A DNA stretch of 64,000 nt from an uncultured Ignavibacterium sp. (GTDB taxonomy: Bacteria > Bacteroidota > Ignavibacteria > Ignavibacteriales > Ignavibacteriaceae). The stretch is taken from assembly GCA_937942875.1 (NCBI GenBank), contig CALEBT010000011.1, positions 36,385-100,384 on the forward strand, given 5' to 3'. Below are positions 38,120-47,801 of the stretch, piece by piece. The translations under genes were made by a program, and so were the position numbers. Position 1 is the stretch's first letter; every line of letters begins with the position of its first letter. The notes under the pieces were generated by a model that was not told the DNA's origin, ran no database searches, and worked only from the letters and a program-made list of their open reading frames with translations.

Positions 38120-39457
38120 CTAAAACTTGAATGGATAAACAAAAGATATTCTTGGCTCAATCCTTTTCTGTGGTTCGAAAGAAATTATATTATTATTACT
38201 ATCTCTTATTGGAGTAAAAGTCCAATTATATACAACAGAAACAAGTATGTACTCTATCGGTTTATATCCTAATTCAGTAAATAAATAAGAACGATCATCA
38301 AGTTTGAATATATCTTTTTCATCTCTGATGTTAATTTTGTCATAACCAGCTCTTAAAACAAACGAAACATTCTCTGGTTCAATTGATGTCCGAAGGTTTA
38401 ATATTCCACTATTCGGAGCTTTATCCAATCTCTGGTAGCTTCCAAGAATATCAAAAAGATTTAACACTCTGATTAAAAGTTCTCCGTAATAACCGTTTTG
38501 GTTTTCTGTAATTGAGTTAACAAGATCAACTTTAGTAATGTAAGAATTTGATTCAGCATTGCCCTTAAATCTTTCAATTTCATACAAAGAATTAAAGTAT
38601 GCTCCCAAATACTTTCCGTTATTGATTCTTCTTTCAAGTTTTGAGGATAACGATAACAAACCAGGACCATTAAAATTAAATTGAACACCAGTAGCAATTC
38701 CACTACCAAAATCTATCATTTTATTGTAATCAAAATAAAGTAAAATTTTTGTTGATGCAGTCTTCATTAATGGAAGACCAACATCAAAACCAATAAATGA
38801 AACATCCCCACCATCTTTTAGAACTTTAAACTCTCCGTTCGAATCAAATTTACCGCTATCTACTCTGGCTAAACTGTTAAAATCTGAAATCAGAGTTAGT
38901 CCTAATTCTAAATTACTTATTATTGGCAAATTCGAAGCCGAAGTAAATTGAATCGGAAGCACATATCCACGAACTCCCAAAATACCAGCTTGTCCGAAGG
39001 AGCCATAAATTGACTCAAATCCAAATTTTCCAAAATTTATATCTGCTATTAAACCAATGCGTCTGTTATCAAAAGTAGGACTATTATTATAATTATTCAT
39101 TATGGTTCCGTGTCCAAGAGAATAATAACCTAATGAGCCAAGTCTTATATAAACCGGTTCATCTTTCATTCCATATCTAAGATATCTTATTATGCTTAAA
39201 TAATCTGAGAATTCATTAAAATTCTCTTTCCTTAATTTTCCCGAAGGTTCAAAATCAAGAATTAAATCCAGACCAACTCCGAAGTTCATAAAAGAAATTT
39301 CTGGTTGGAAGCCAAATCTGTAATGAGGTTTTCCATCAATCCAATTAAGTCCAAATCCACCTGTAATATTTCCTTCATCAGGTTTAGGATAATTAAATGT
39401 TTGTGGAAAGAGTTGGAAAGAAATTATAGATAACAGAATAATAAATTTTATTTTCAT
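38120..39457 (-). CDS. Predicted outer-membrane beta-barrel protein
   Basis: Signal peptide; alternating aromatic beta strands; terminal KRIEPRISFVYPFKF with C-terminal F. Confidence 0.65.
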   Translation of the reverse strand: MKIKFIILLSIISFQLFPQTFNYPKPDEGNITGGFGLNWIDGKPHYRFGFQPEISFMNFGVGLDLILDFEPSGKLRKENFNEFSDYLSIIRYLRYGMKDEPVYIRLGSLGYYSLGHGTIMNNYNNSPTFDNRRIGLIADINFGKFGFESIYGSFGQAGILGVRGYVLPIQFTSASNLPIISNLELGLTLISDFNSLARVDSGKFDSNGEFKVLKDGGDVSFIGFDVGLPLMKTASTKILLYFDYNKMIDFGSGIATGVQFNFNGPGLLSLSSKLERRINNGKYLGAYFNSLYEIERFKGNAESNSYITKVDLVNSITENQNGYYGELLIRVLNLFDILGSYQRLDKAPNSGILNLRTSIEPENVSFVLRAGYDKINIRDEKDIFKLDDRSYLFTELGYKPIEYILVSVVYNWTFTPIRDSNNNIISFEPQKRIEPRISFVYPFKF

Positions 39458-39533
39458 TTTTATACGCTTTTTTTAATAGCCAAAAATAGTAAACTATTTG
39501 GAAAGATAAGCCTCTGAAAAAAATTAGATATAA

Positions 39534-40190
39534 TTATTTTACTATAACAAACTTTTGAGAATGTAAGAATTTCGTCCTCGAACTCAATAGAATAATATAA
39601 ATTCCGGAGGGCAGATTTTTATATCGAATATTAAATTCATTAGGAGGATTGGATACAATAAATTCTTCAACTTTTTCACCTGTAATTGAGAAAATTGAAG
39701 ATACAACTTCATTTATTGTATTATCAGAGAGATAAATATTAAGTTGGTTGGTCTCCGGAATATGATATACCACCAAATTTTTAGCATTCTCTTGCCTGTA
39801 TGTATCAACCGAGATAGGGAAATAATTTACTGTAAGTGTGTCACTATAATGGAATGTACCATCATTGTCAATTTGTTTTAATCGGTAATAATAGATTCCA
39901 TAATTCGGCAATGTAGTGTCAACAAACATATAATGTTTTGGCGAATTAGAATTCCCATTTCCTGGAACAAAGTCAAGTCCCAAAAATTGATATGGCGTAT
40001 CTGCCCGTTGAACTTCAAAGCCAAAATTATTTACTTCAGTTGCAGTTCCCCACCTTAAAAGTACACCGTTTGAAAGAATTAACGCCTCAAAATAAATTAA
40101 TTCAACCGGTAATATATCTTCTGTTTGAGCGTTAAAATCATTTACGAAAAGACTTAGCAAATAAAATATTAATATTAATAATTTTTTCAT
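39534..40190 (-). CDS. Minimal Fn3-like protein with T9SS C-terminal sorting domain
   Basis: Signal peptide; LPVELIYFEALILSNGVLLRWGTATEVNNFGFEVQRA...YYYRLKQIDNDGTFHYSD; C-terminal ISVDTYRQE...SIFSITGEKVEEF...LPSGIYIILL...QKFVIVK. Confidence 0.72.
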   Translation of the reverse strand: MKKLLILIFYLLSLFVNDFNAQTEDILPVELIYFEALILSNGVLLRWGTATEVNNFGFEVQRADTPYQFLGLDFVPGNGNSNSPKHYMFVDTTLPNYGIYYYRLKQIDNDGTFHYSDTLTVNYFPISVDTYRQENAKNLVVYHIPETNQLNIYLSDNTINEVVSSIFSITGEKVEEFIVSNPPNEFNIRYKNLPSGIYIILLSSRTKFLHSQKFVIVK

Positions 40191-43100
40191 CTTAAAACTG
40201 CAAGTTTTTGGGTTGTTGTTTTGACCTTTGAATCTTTTTTAACCACAAATTTATATATATATACACCATTACTAATCAAATCACCATCTTCATCCTTTCC
40301 ATCCCAATATATCTTATTAAAATTAGTATTTAATTGAGAAGGTAATATTTTAATTTCTTTTATTAATCTTCCTGCAATTGTAAAGATTTTTATGTATGCT
40401 TCTTCTGGTAATTGCGTTAAGATAAAAGTAAAATACGTGTCATCTTTAAATGGGTTGGGATAATTATATACTTCTAACAGTTCCACTTCCTGAGAAACTT
40501 TAAAGAATCTTTCAACTAATGGCTGATTAGGTATCCTTCCATAAATATCTTTGAGAAAAACTCTTAAATTGTGTTCGCCTGATGGAAGGCTTGTTTCAAA
40601 ATAAATATTTATTTTTCTTTCTATGGTATCATAATCATAATTTAACTGATAAGCATATTTTCTAAAACCATTAAGATATATTTGAATAGCAGAGGTATCA
40701 TCTACTGAAAACCAAACCGGATATTGAATTTCAATATTTACTTTGGAATCAGGCTCGACATAATCCCAATCAGATATTTCCTGACCATTAAATTTTACCC
40801 ACACAGAAGAATTTGATACAGAAGTTGAAGTATCTCTTTTAACATAAAAAGGTTTTAGAAAAATATTATTTGATTCAAAAAATTCATTTACAATATTAGA
40901 TGAATCAATAGAAACTCTAAAATTGAAATTTCCATATCCGTCATAAATAGTGTTCAAATATGAATAGCCAAAAGAAATTGAACTATCAGGTTGCAACTTT
41001 GTAACTAAAGAGTCTATAAGTTTAACTGATGAATTATCACTTTTTAATAAATCAATTTTAACATTAAAACTATCTGCATCTGATTTACCAACATTAAATA
41101 TTTTAGCATTAACATTTATAGACTGACCCTGCATTATGGTATCTTTGTTAGTGATTACAGTTTGGTAATTCACTGCTAATTCCGGAACAACATCAAAACT
41201 TGCCCCAAGGCTGAAAATTTCGGGCGATTCTTTAATTTCATTTGCGGTAAGTTTAGCAAAAATTTTGATTGCTGGATAAACCCTTGCATCTATGGCTGAT
41301 AAATCTAACGAATCAGATTGTGTAGAAAGATTAAACAATGTATCAATTTGCCCATTTGATTTTATCCCTAACGGTATAAAAGTAATGGATGAGTTATTTG
41401 GTTTGCTTGTTTCAAATTTTGCGTAATTCCAATTCTTTGCGAATTTCATCTCTGGAAAAACCACATAACCAGTATCATAAGTCACGACCTTAGACATTTC
41501 AACTGTTGCAACTCCGGCAAATAATTTACGATAATCTTCAGGCACAGTGCCTATTTCAGCTCCTTTTCTTCCTAAAATACACCAGCCTTCACGATATCTA
41601 ATACTATCTATATAAACAGAGCCGAGGGTTTTTATTGCATTTCTGGGAGGAGTATTACCACTGTAACCAAGAATATTTTGTGCAGCATCAGCGGAAATTG
41701 TCATCGCAATTAAAGTTCCATTAGGTAAGTTGTTTATATAATTTTTTAATGAATCGCTGACACCAGGCTCAGGAACTAGAAAGTAACGAATGTTAGAAAT
41801 ACTTAAATCAATTGAATCTATTATTGCAGTTGCAATTCCCCAATAGAAAGTATTCGGCAATATTTCAATTCCATTTCTAAGAATAGAGCCAAATGCACCA
41901 TCGTGACCCCCAGCTGATTGAATTTTTAGTATTAAATTTTCCTTGGATATCTTCCAGCTGTTTGTGATCGTATCAAATAATGTTCTTTCATATATGAATT
42001 TATTGTCTTCACTTAAGGGACTGTCAATAAAAATCTGGTATTGAGGTTTTTTTTGTATAAATGAATGTGTCTGATTATAAAAAGAACTGCTGTCATCGAT
42101 TTTAATTCGAAAATAATATCTTTTATTTTCTAATAAATTTAATAATTGAATTTGAGTCTTAAGTTCTTCAAAGTTTGCCGTAAAGCTATCATATTGAGTA
42201 AACTGTTCATCAAGGGATATTTCAAGCTTTATTTTTTCAGGCTTTTCTGGAATTTTTATAAGAGGATTGAGCACCTCAATTTTGTTCTTTGATGTATTAA
42301 ATAAATTTGATACTTCAATTAAACTTAGAGAAGTACTATTAACAATATAATTGAATTCAGCTATGTTGTCATCTTCATATATTTCACTAATCAAATTATT
42401 TGGGTCTAATCTAATTACTAATTTTCTATTTCCAATAAAGTTATTAACGGGAATGTTAATGATAATTGTATCCTGAAATTTAACTACCGGTATTGTTAGT
42501 GAATCTGAAAATGTCAAAATATCATTTTGAAAATCTTCAACTAATAATTCCAACGAATCCGCAGTAACAATTCCATAATTACTTATTATACATTTAAACT
42601 TTAAGGTATCAACTAAATCATTCGGTTGTTCAGTAAGTAAATTAATATTAGAAGAAGAAACTATAAAATTAGGTTTTTCTGGTAGTCTTAGTCCGATTAT
42701 TGGATCACCGAACAACAAATTACAATATGTAAATAATCGAGTTACATCGTTAATTCCAGATTGATTTAATTGCTGAATTTTTGATAACAAATGAATGTAT
42801 CCAATTCCTTTGACACTATCCTGAATAAGATTCTGATAAAATAATTTCGGGAAATTCAAGGATGTAGATAAAAATCCAAAACTCGAATTACCTAAATAAT
42901 GTATAGCCTGACCACTATTAGATTGTGAAACAAATAACTCTCCAAATGCATCCACATCAGGTTCAGCAAATTTTGCAGTAGAGCACCCAAAATCACTAAT
43001 TAATGGTAATCTGTCATTGTATTTATTTTTAATGTGTTCTACTTCACTTATTGAATTATCCCACGTTCTTGTTCCACTATGACCAATATATGAGATAAAC

Positions 43101-45580
43101 AATCCTCCTTCATCAATTACTCTTTGAACTTCTTCCAAAGTATAAGGGCCAAAATTTGAAGGAGGGTTAATTGTCTTGTAAAAATGAGTTGCATTACCAA
43201 ATAATGTTGGTGTTTTAACGTAATTATTCATTACAAAATTGTTGGCGGCGATTATCTGTGATAGCTCGTTAGGTTTTGTTGCATCTCCACCACTGAAAAA
43301 TATAAAGGACTTGTTGAAATAATCATATTTTTTTTGAAGATACTTTTGATGCTTCTGTAAATAATGGAGCACTTGCTCATTATTATTTGCAGGTATTCTT
43401 CCTATATACATTTGGGGAATATTTATGTTGCTATTATCCCACATTACATACCAAACATCACTGACGGGATTGCCAAAAGATGTAACTACATTTTTCTTCC
43501 TTGGAGTTGGAGCGGGTGTAACTACATCCTTATAATCATAATTAGCATCACCTATAATAGTCAGATAAGATGGTTTTGGCTGCACCCAGTTATTTGATGC
43601 TACCTTTAAGAATTGCCTGATTGTCTCTGCTTCCATCATTCCATATGAAAATTCATCATATATATCCTCATCAAAAATTAGTTCAGTGCGAACAGCATAA
43701 TTATTTTGAATAAAGTTTTTGTATTGTAAAGAAGAGCTTTCTAATATCTTGTTTGTTAATATAATATAATCCGCACCCCTGCTTTGGTTTCTAAGATTTA
43801 CAAAAAATTTTTTTTGCTTAAAAATTGGATTAGAAACTTTTGATACAGAAGTTATATAATATTGATCACCGCCTTGTACTGTGTCAATGAAAAAGATTTG
43901 ATAAGGACCTGAACCAGAGGTGGTAAAATTTATCACTTTCTTTAAAGTTGGTTTGATTTTGTAAATAATCAAATTATTTGGAGAAGAGATATTGTCAATC
44001 TTTACTATTCTGATGTTTTGTGCTAAACTATCCGGTACTATTATTTTAATCGAGTCATTTATAGCTACATTATACCGATAATAATCAATGTCAACCCAAT
44101 CAATCAAGGATTGATGAAAATTTGCAGTTGAAGGTAATCCGAACACTCTAACAGTGTTATTTCCTGATATCAGTTGAGATGAATTGTAGTTACCTGTGAG
44201 ATTAATAGTTTGTTTGTAATTATAAGTAACTGTATCCTGAGGAGTTGAGCTATTTAAACTTAATCCGTGCTTATGAGCGTTTGAGTTAACATTTGAAGCA
44301 TAACTAATCAATCTTACAATTACATTTACAGGAGATGATGGAACAAAATTATTTGCTTGAAATGTAAAAGATTGCGAACCGCTACTTCCAATAGTTAACC
44401 ACGTAAATGTTTTATTCTCCTGCCAGAAAGGTAACTGAACTCTTGGCGTAACCGGATCATAATACCATAATCTAACATCTTTTTCAAGATGTAATTTTGC
44501 AATATGTGATTTAAGAGTATCACTTGTTGATGATGGATTTTGATTAATTAACTGCAGTCTTGTTCCATTAGAACCGTCCCAAGTTAACCACACTACAGAG
44601 GTATCATTATAGCGATTTAAATATTGTATATAGTCCTGACCAATAGAAACTATATTTCTGTAATTCTGATAGGTGTAATTCTTTTCCGAATAGAATTCAA
44701 TATAATCAGTAGAGTCAAAAACATTATCATCCTCACCATAAACAAATATTGGCAATTCCTTCCCTTTAAAGAATATCTTGAATGTTTTTGGATTGATCAG
44801 GTTTGGGTTAACTCCGTAAGATAACAAATTACCGTATGTAATTTTGTAAATATTGTCATTAGGTATTGCAAGTTTAACATATTCCCTTGAATAATCAATC
44901 CATTGACCAGCTGTATCACTAAGTGCAATATTTGGATTAAATGAGCGATAATTTAGTGCCTCATCATAATTTATTATGAATTCTTTAAGTACTTCATCAT
45001 AAATAGATAAAGGAAGATTATTCACTGCATAATTATTACTGCTTTTTATAATATTTACTTTTATATCGCAGGAATCAATCAAGTACAAAGAGCGTTCTTG
45101 AAATGAATATTGATGAGAATTTAACTTGATAGCAACCACATAAAAATCTCTGATCCAGGTATATCCTAAAATTTCTATTTGTTGCTCTGGATAAATAAAC
45201 ATATTGGATAAAGTTTTATCATAATCAACTTCTCTGTATGAAATAATCGAATCAGCCTCCAGAAAAACTTCTGGATTTTTTTCAATCAGGACTTTTTCCA
45301 TAATTGCTTTAGAAATATTATCTAAAGAAACATTAACTTTGGATTCAGGAGGAATAGCTAAAAAGAAAGTTTTTGAAGGCAATTTCAATAAGCCTGGTTT
45401 TGATTCATCAATTGCTTCAATAAAATCAATTAGTTGATAACTTCCAACAGTTTTGGTTGTGAATAAATCAGGTGTTCTCTTATAATTTATTAGGAACTCA
45501 TTTTCATTTTTTTTTATAAATGTTTGTGCAAATATCGAAGTTGTCGATAAAGCTAAAAAAAATAAAATAAAATTTCTCAT
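40187..45580 (-). CDS. C25 (gingipain/PorU-like) cysteine protease with CARDB-like and ILEI/FAM3-like domains and C-terminal sorting domain
   Basis: RGADYIILTN...YDEFSYGMMEAETIRQFLK...YLTIIGDANYDYKD...GLFISYIGHSGTRTW (His834)...LISDFGCSTAKFAEPDVDAFGELF (Cys866); C-terminal VYNYPNPFKDDTYFTF...WDGKDEDGDLISNGVYIYKFVVK. Confidence 0.85.
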   Translation of the reverse strand: MRNFILFFLALSTTSIFAQTFIKKNENEFLINYKRTPDLFTTKTVGSYQLIDFIEAIDESKPGLLKLPSKTFFLAIPPESKVNVSLDNISKAIMEKVLIEKNPEVFLEADSIISYREVDYDKTLSNMFIYPEQQIEILGYTWIRDFYVVAIKLNSHQYSFQERSLYLIDSCDIKVNIIKSSNNYAVNNLPLSIYDEVLKEFIINYDEALNYRSFNPNIALSDTAGQWIDYSREYVKLAIPNDNIYKITYGNLLSYGVNPNLINPKTFKIFFKGKELPIFVYGEDDNVFDSTDYIEFYSEKNYTYQNYRNIVSIGQDYIQYLNRYNDTSVVWLTWDGSNGTRLQLINQNPSSTSDTLKSHIAKLHLEKDVRLWYYDPVTPRVQLPFWQENKTFTWLTIGSSGSQSFTFQANNFVPSSPVNVIVRLISYASNVNSNAHKHGLSLNSSTPQDTVTYNYKQTINLTGNYNSSQLISGNNTVRVFGLPSTANFHQSLIDWVDIDYYRYNVAINDSIKIIVPDSLAQNIRIVKIDNISSPNNLIIYKIKPTLKKVINFTTSGSGPYQIFFIDTVQGGDQYYITSVSKVSNPIFKQKKFFVNLRNQSRGADYIILTNKILESSSLQYKNFIQNNYAVRTELIFDEDIYDEFSYGMMEAETIRQFLKVASNNWVQPKPSYLTIIGDANYDYKDVVTPAPTPRKKNVVTSFGNPVSDVWYVMWDNSNINIPQMYIGRIPANNNEQVLHYLQKHQKYLQKKYDYFNKSFIFFSGGDATKPNELSQIIAANNFVMNNYVKTPTLFGNATHFYKTINPPSNFGPYTLEEVQRVIDEGGLFISYIGHSGTRTWDNSISEVEHIKNKYNDRLPLISDFGCSTAKFAEPDVDAFGELFVSQSNSGQAIHYLGNSSFGFLSTSLNFPKLFYQNLIQDSVKGIGYIHLLSKIQQLNQSGINDVTRLFTYCNLLFGDPIIGLRLPEKPNFIVSSSNINLLTEQPNDLVDTLKFKCIISNYGIVTADSLELLVEDFQNDILTFSDSLTIPVVKFQDTIIINIPVNNFIGNRKLVIRLDPNNLISEIYEDDNIAEFNYIVNSTSLSLIEVSNLFNTSKNKIEVLNPLIKIPEKPEKIKLEISLDEQFTQYDSFTANFEELKTQIQLLNLLENKRYYFRIKIDDSSSFYNQTHSFIQKKPQYQIFIDSPLSEDNKFIYERTLFDTITNSWKISKENLILKIQSAGGHDGAFGSILRNGIEILPNTFYWGIATAIIDSIDLSISNIRYFLVPEPGVSDSLKNYINNLPNGTLIAMTISADAAQNILGYSGNTPPRNAIKTLGSVYIDSIRYREGWCILGRKGAEIGTVPEDYRKLFAGVATVEMSKVVTYDTGYVVFPEMKFAKNWNYAKFETSKPNNSSITFIPLGIKSNGQIDTLFNLSTQSDSLDLSAIDARVYPAIKIFAKLTANEIKESPEIFSLGASFDVVPELAVNYQTVITNKDTIMQGQSINVNAKIFNVGKSDADSFNVKIDLLKSDNSSVKLIDSLVTKLQPDSSISFGYSYLNTIYDGYGNFNFRVSIDSSNIVNEFFESNNIFLKPFYVKRDTSTSVSNSSVWVKFNGQEISDWDYVEPDSKVNIEIQYPVWFSVDDTSAIQIYLNGFRKYAYQLNYDYDTIERKINIYFETSLPSGEHNLRVFLKDIYGRIPNQPLVERFFKVSQEVELLEVYNYPNPFKDDTYFTFILTQLPEEAYIKIFTIAGRLIKEIKILPSQLNTNFNKIYWDGKDEDGDLISNGVYIYKFVVKKDSKVKTTTQKLAVLR

Positions 45581-45611
45581 AAATAATCGAATATAATTTT
45601 TAACAAAATTT

Positions 45612-46340
45612 TTATTGTCTTGGATTAAATTTTAGATATAGTATCCTAAAAAAAAATAGAGGGCCTCCAATAATATATCTATTAAACAGACGCCTCGGCT
45701 CAAGCAAAAATCTAAAAAACCATTCGAGATTTAATTTTCTTAAAATTTTAGGTGCTCTTCTTTGATAATTTAGGAAAAAATTCATAAAGTTACCAACACA
45801 TATAAATACTCTATCTGGCAGATATTTTTTAAGTTCAAAAGCAAGTAATTCCTGTTTTGGAGTACCAAGACCTAGAAAAATATACCTTGAATTACAAATT
45901 TTTATTTTTTTGATCAAATAGTCTCTATTTTCTACATCAGAAAAACCATTGAAAACAGCTTCAACAAGTAATTTTTTCTTACGACATCGTAACAAGAATT
46001 CTTCTTTATTAAAATCTCCACCAACAAATACAACTGAATTTTTTTTCTGAATCAAAATGCTGATAAAATTCTCGTGTATTTCAGTTGAGTCAATTCTTTC
46101 AAATTCCCACTTATTAAATAACTTAAGTAAAATGTACAATCCTATTCCCTCTTGATAAAACATAAATTCATTAGTAAGTTCAATTAAAGGGGGATTTTTG
46201 TAAAAATTATTGAAAGAATTCTGATTAAAGTAAACAAATACACCTCCTTTGCCACTTTCATACATATCTAAATAAGAATTGATTATTTCAGCCTTTTTTT
46301 TAATAAGCTTTTCAATTAGCTGATACATTCCATTCGTCAA
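45612..46340 (-). CDS. WecG/TagA/CpsF family glycosyltransferase
   Basis: RYIFLGLGTPKQELLAFELKKYLPDRVFICVGNFMNFFLNYQRRAPKILRKLNLEWFFRFLLEPRRLFNRYIIG. Confidence 0.93.
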   Translation of the reverse strand: MTNGMYQLIEKLIKKKAEIINSYLDMYESGKGGVFVYFNQNSFNNFYKNPPLIELTNEFMFYQEGIGLYILLKLFNKWEFERIDSTEIHENFISILIQKKNSVVFVGGDFNKEEFLLRCRKKKLLVEAVFNGFSDVENRDYLIKKIKICNSRYIFLGLGTPKQELLAFELKKYLPDRVFICVGNFMNFFLNYQRRAPKILRKLNLEWFFRFLLEPRRLFNRYIIGGPLFFFRILYLKFNPRQ

Positions 46341-47799
46341 TTTTTACTAAGTAGAAATTACCAGTTTTTTTTCTAAATATTCCTCCATAAATAAATGGAG
46401 ACACCAAAATAATATTAGAATCTTTTTCTTTGATAAAATAGTCTTTAAACAATCTGAATCTATAAAATATTGAGTCATTTTTAATAGGATTTTCAAAAGA
46501 ATAAAAACTCAAATACTTAGGATTTTTTTTATCAAGATATTCTTTCAAATTGCCGGATTTAACATATTTATAATATTCATAACTGTTTATAAGTCCATCA
46601 CCGTTAATAATTCTTCTATCTGAGAAGAAAGATACTAAACCACTATAGTCAACCTGATAAATTACATCATCTGAAGAAGTTGATTGATTTATTCTCTTTG
46701 CAAATTCTAAAGCAGACTCATGATTGTAGTAATTATTTCTGAACACCAATAAGTAAAACAAGTTCATAAAAATTAAAATTGCAACTAAATACTTTGTTTT
46801 AATTAAATATTTTAAGACTGTGTAAACCAAAAGCAGAGCGGGAAATAAAGAGTATGTATAGTACCACTCTCTCGCTCCATTATGATTAAAAACAAAATTC
46901 ACAATTAAGAAAATAATACTGCTATAATAAATGTTTAATATCAGATTGAATTCCTTACATAGTTTAATTTTACCTTTGAAAATATAGTATAATGCACCAC
47001 TTACAATAATTAGTGCGAGAATTATAAAATCAATAGGATTGCCAAAAGGCGTTGGGAAAAACTTTAAATTACTAATTATGTTCTCAGATAATTTGTATTT
47101 ACCAGATATCAAAAAGAATTCCCCAAAAACTATTTTATTTATAATCAAATAAATTATTACTGAGAGGAAAGGTATAATTATTAGTTTATAAAAATGTGTT
47201 AATAATTTTTTATCATAAGTATAAATAAACACCACTATAGCAATAAAAGAATAAAAGAACAAATCAATTCTTGCAAGAAACAATAATGATAATGATATTG
47301 ATAAATAAAAATAATCTATTCTGTTGAATTGATGGGATAACAATTTTTCAATAAATAATAAAGTTAAAGTTAAAAAAAATAAAAATATCTGAACTTCTAA
47401 GCCGATTAGATAAATAAAAACGAATGGAATCAACAATAATGTAAATGAGAAATAATTATTCTTTGAGATTGAATATATTTTATTAAATCTGAATATAGTA
47501 TATAAGCATAGGTAACTAATTAATGTATTTAATATAAAAACTATTCTTAGCAGAAATTCTGGCTCTTTATTAAAGAATAACGATACTTTAAAGACCATCC
47601 AAAGTAATAATGTCCATAAAGGATGATAACCATTTGTTAAATTTATTCCGTCAAATGTTGAACCATACCCTTTTGCTAAATTCAAAGCTGTTTTTAGATA
47701 AAAATATGAATCATCACTTGTGTATTTAATTAAATACTCAATTGGAGCGAAAAACCAAATCAATATCAAAATTATAATATATATATTTACATATGCCAT
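46312..47799 (-). CDS. Polytopic membrane protein, glycosyltransferase-39/PMT-like
   Basis: DDSYFYLKTALNLAKGYGSTFDGINLTNGYHPLWTLLLWMVF near N-terminus, many TM helices; in polysaccharide cluster. Confidence 0.68.
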   Translation of the reverse strand: MAYVNIYIIILILIWFFAPIEYLIKYTSDDSYFYLKTALNLAKGYGSTFDGINLTNGYHPLWTLLLWMVFKVSLFFNKEPEFLLRIVFILNTLISYLCLYTIFRFNKIYSISKNNYFSFTLLLIPFVFIYLIGLEVQIFLFFLTLTLLFIEKLLSHQFNRIDYFYLSISLSLLFLARIDLFFYSFIAIVVFIYTYDKKLLTHFYKLIIIPFLSVIIYLIINKIVFGEFFLISGKYKLSENIISNLKFFPTPFGNPIDFIILALIIVSGALYYIFKGKIKLCKEFNLILNIYYSSIIFLIVNFVFNHNGAREWYYTYSLFPALLLVYTVLKYLIKTKYLVAILIFMNLFYLLVFRNNYYNHESALEFAKRINQSTSSDDVIYQVDYSGLVSFFSDRRIINGDGLINSYEYYKYVKSGNLKEYLDKKNPKYLSFYSFENPIKNDSIFYRFRLFKDYFIKEKDSNIILVSPFIYGGIFRKKTGNFYLVKIDEWNVSAN

Positions 47800-47801
47800 A
47801 G

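Noticed and set aside
38473-38709. Minus-strand ORF 38473..38709
   Set aside because: Alternative frame within the outer-membrane barrel gene
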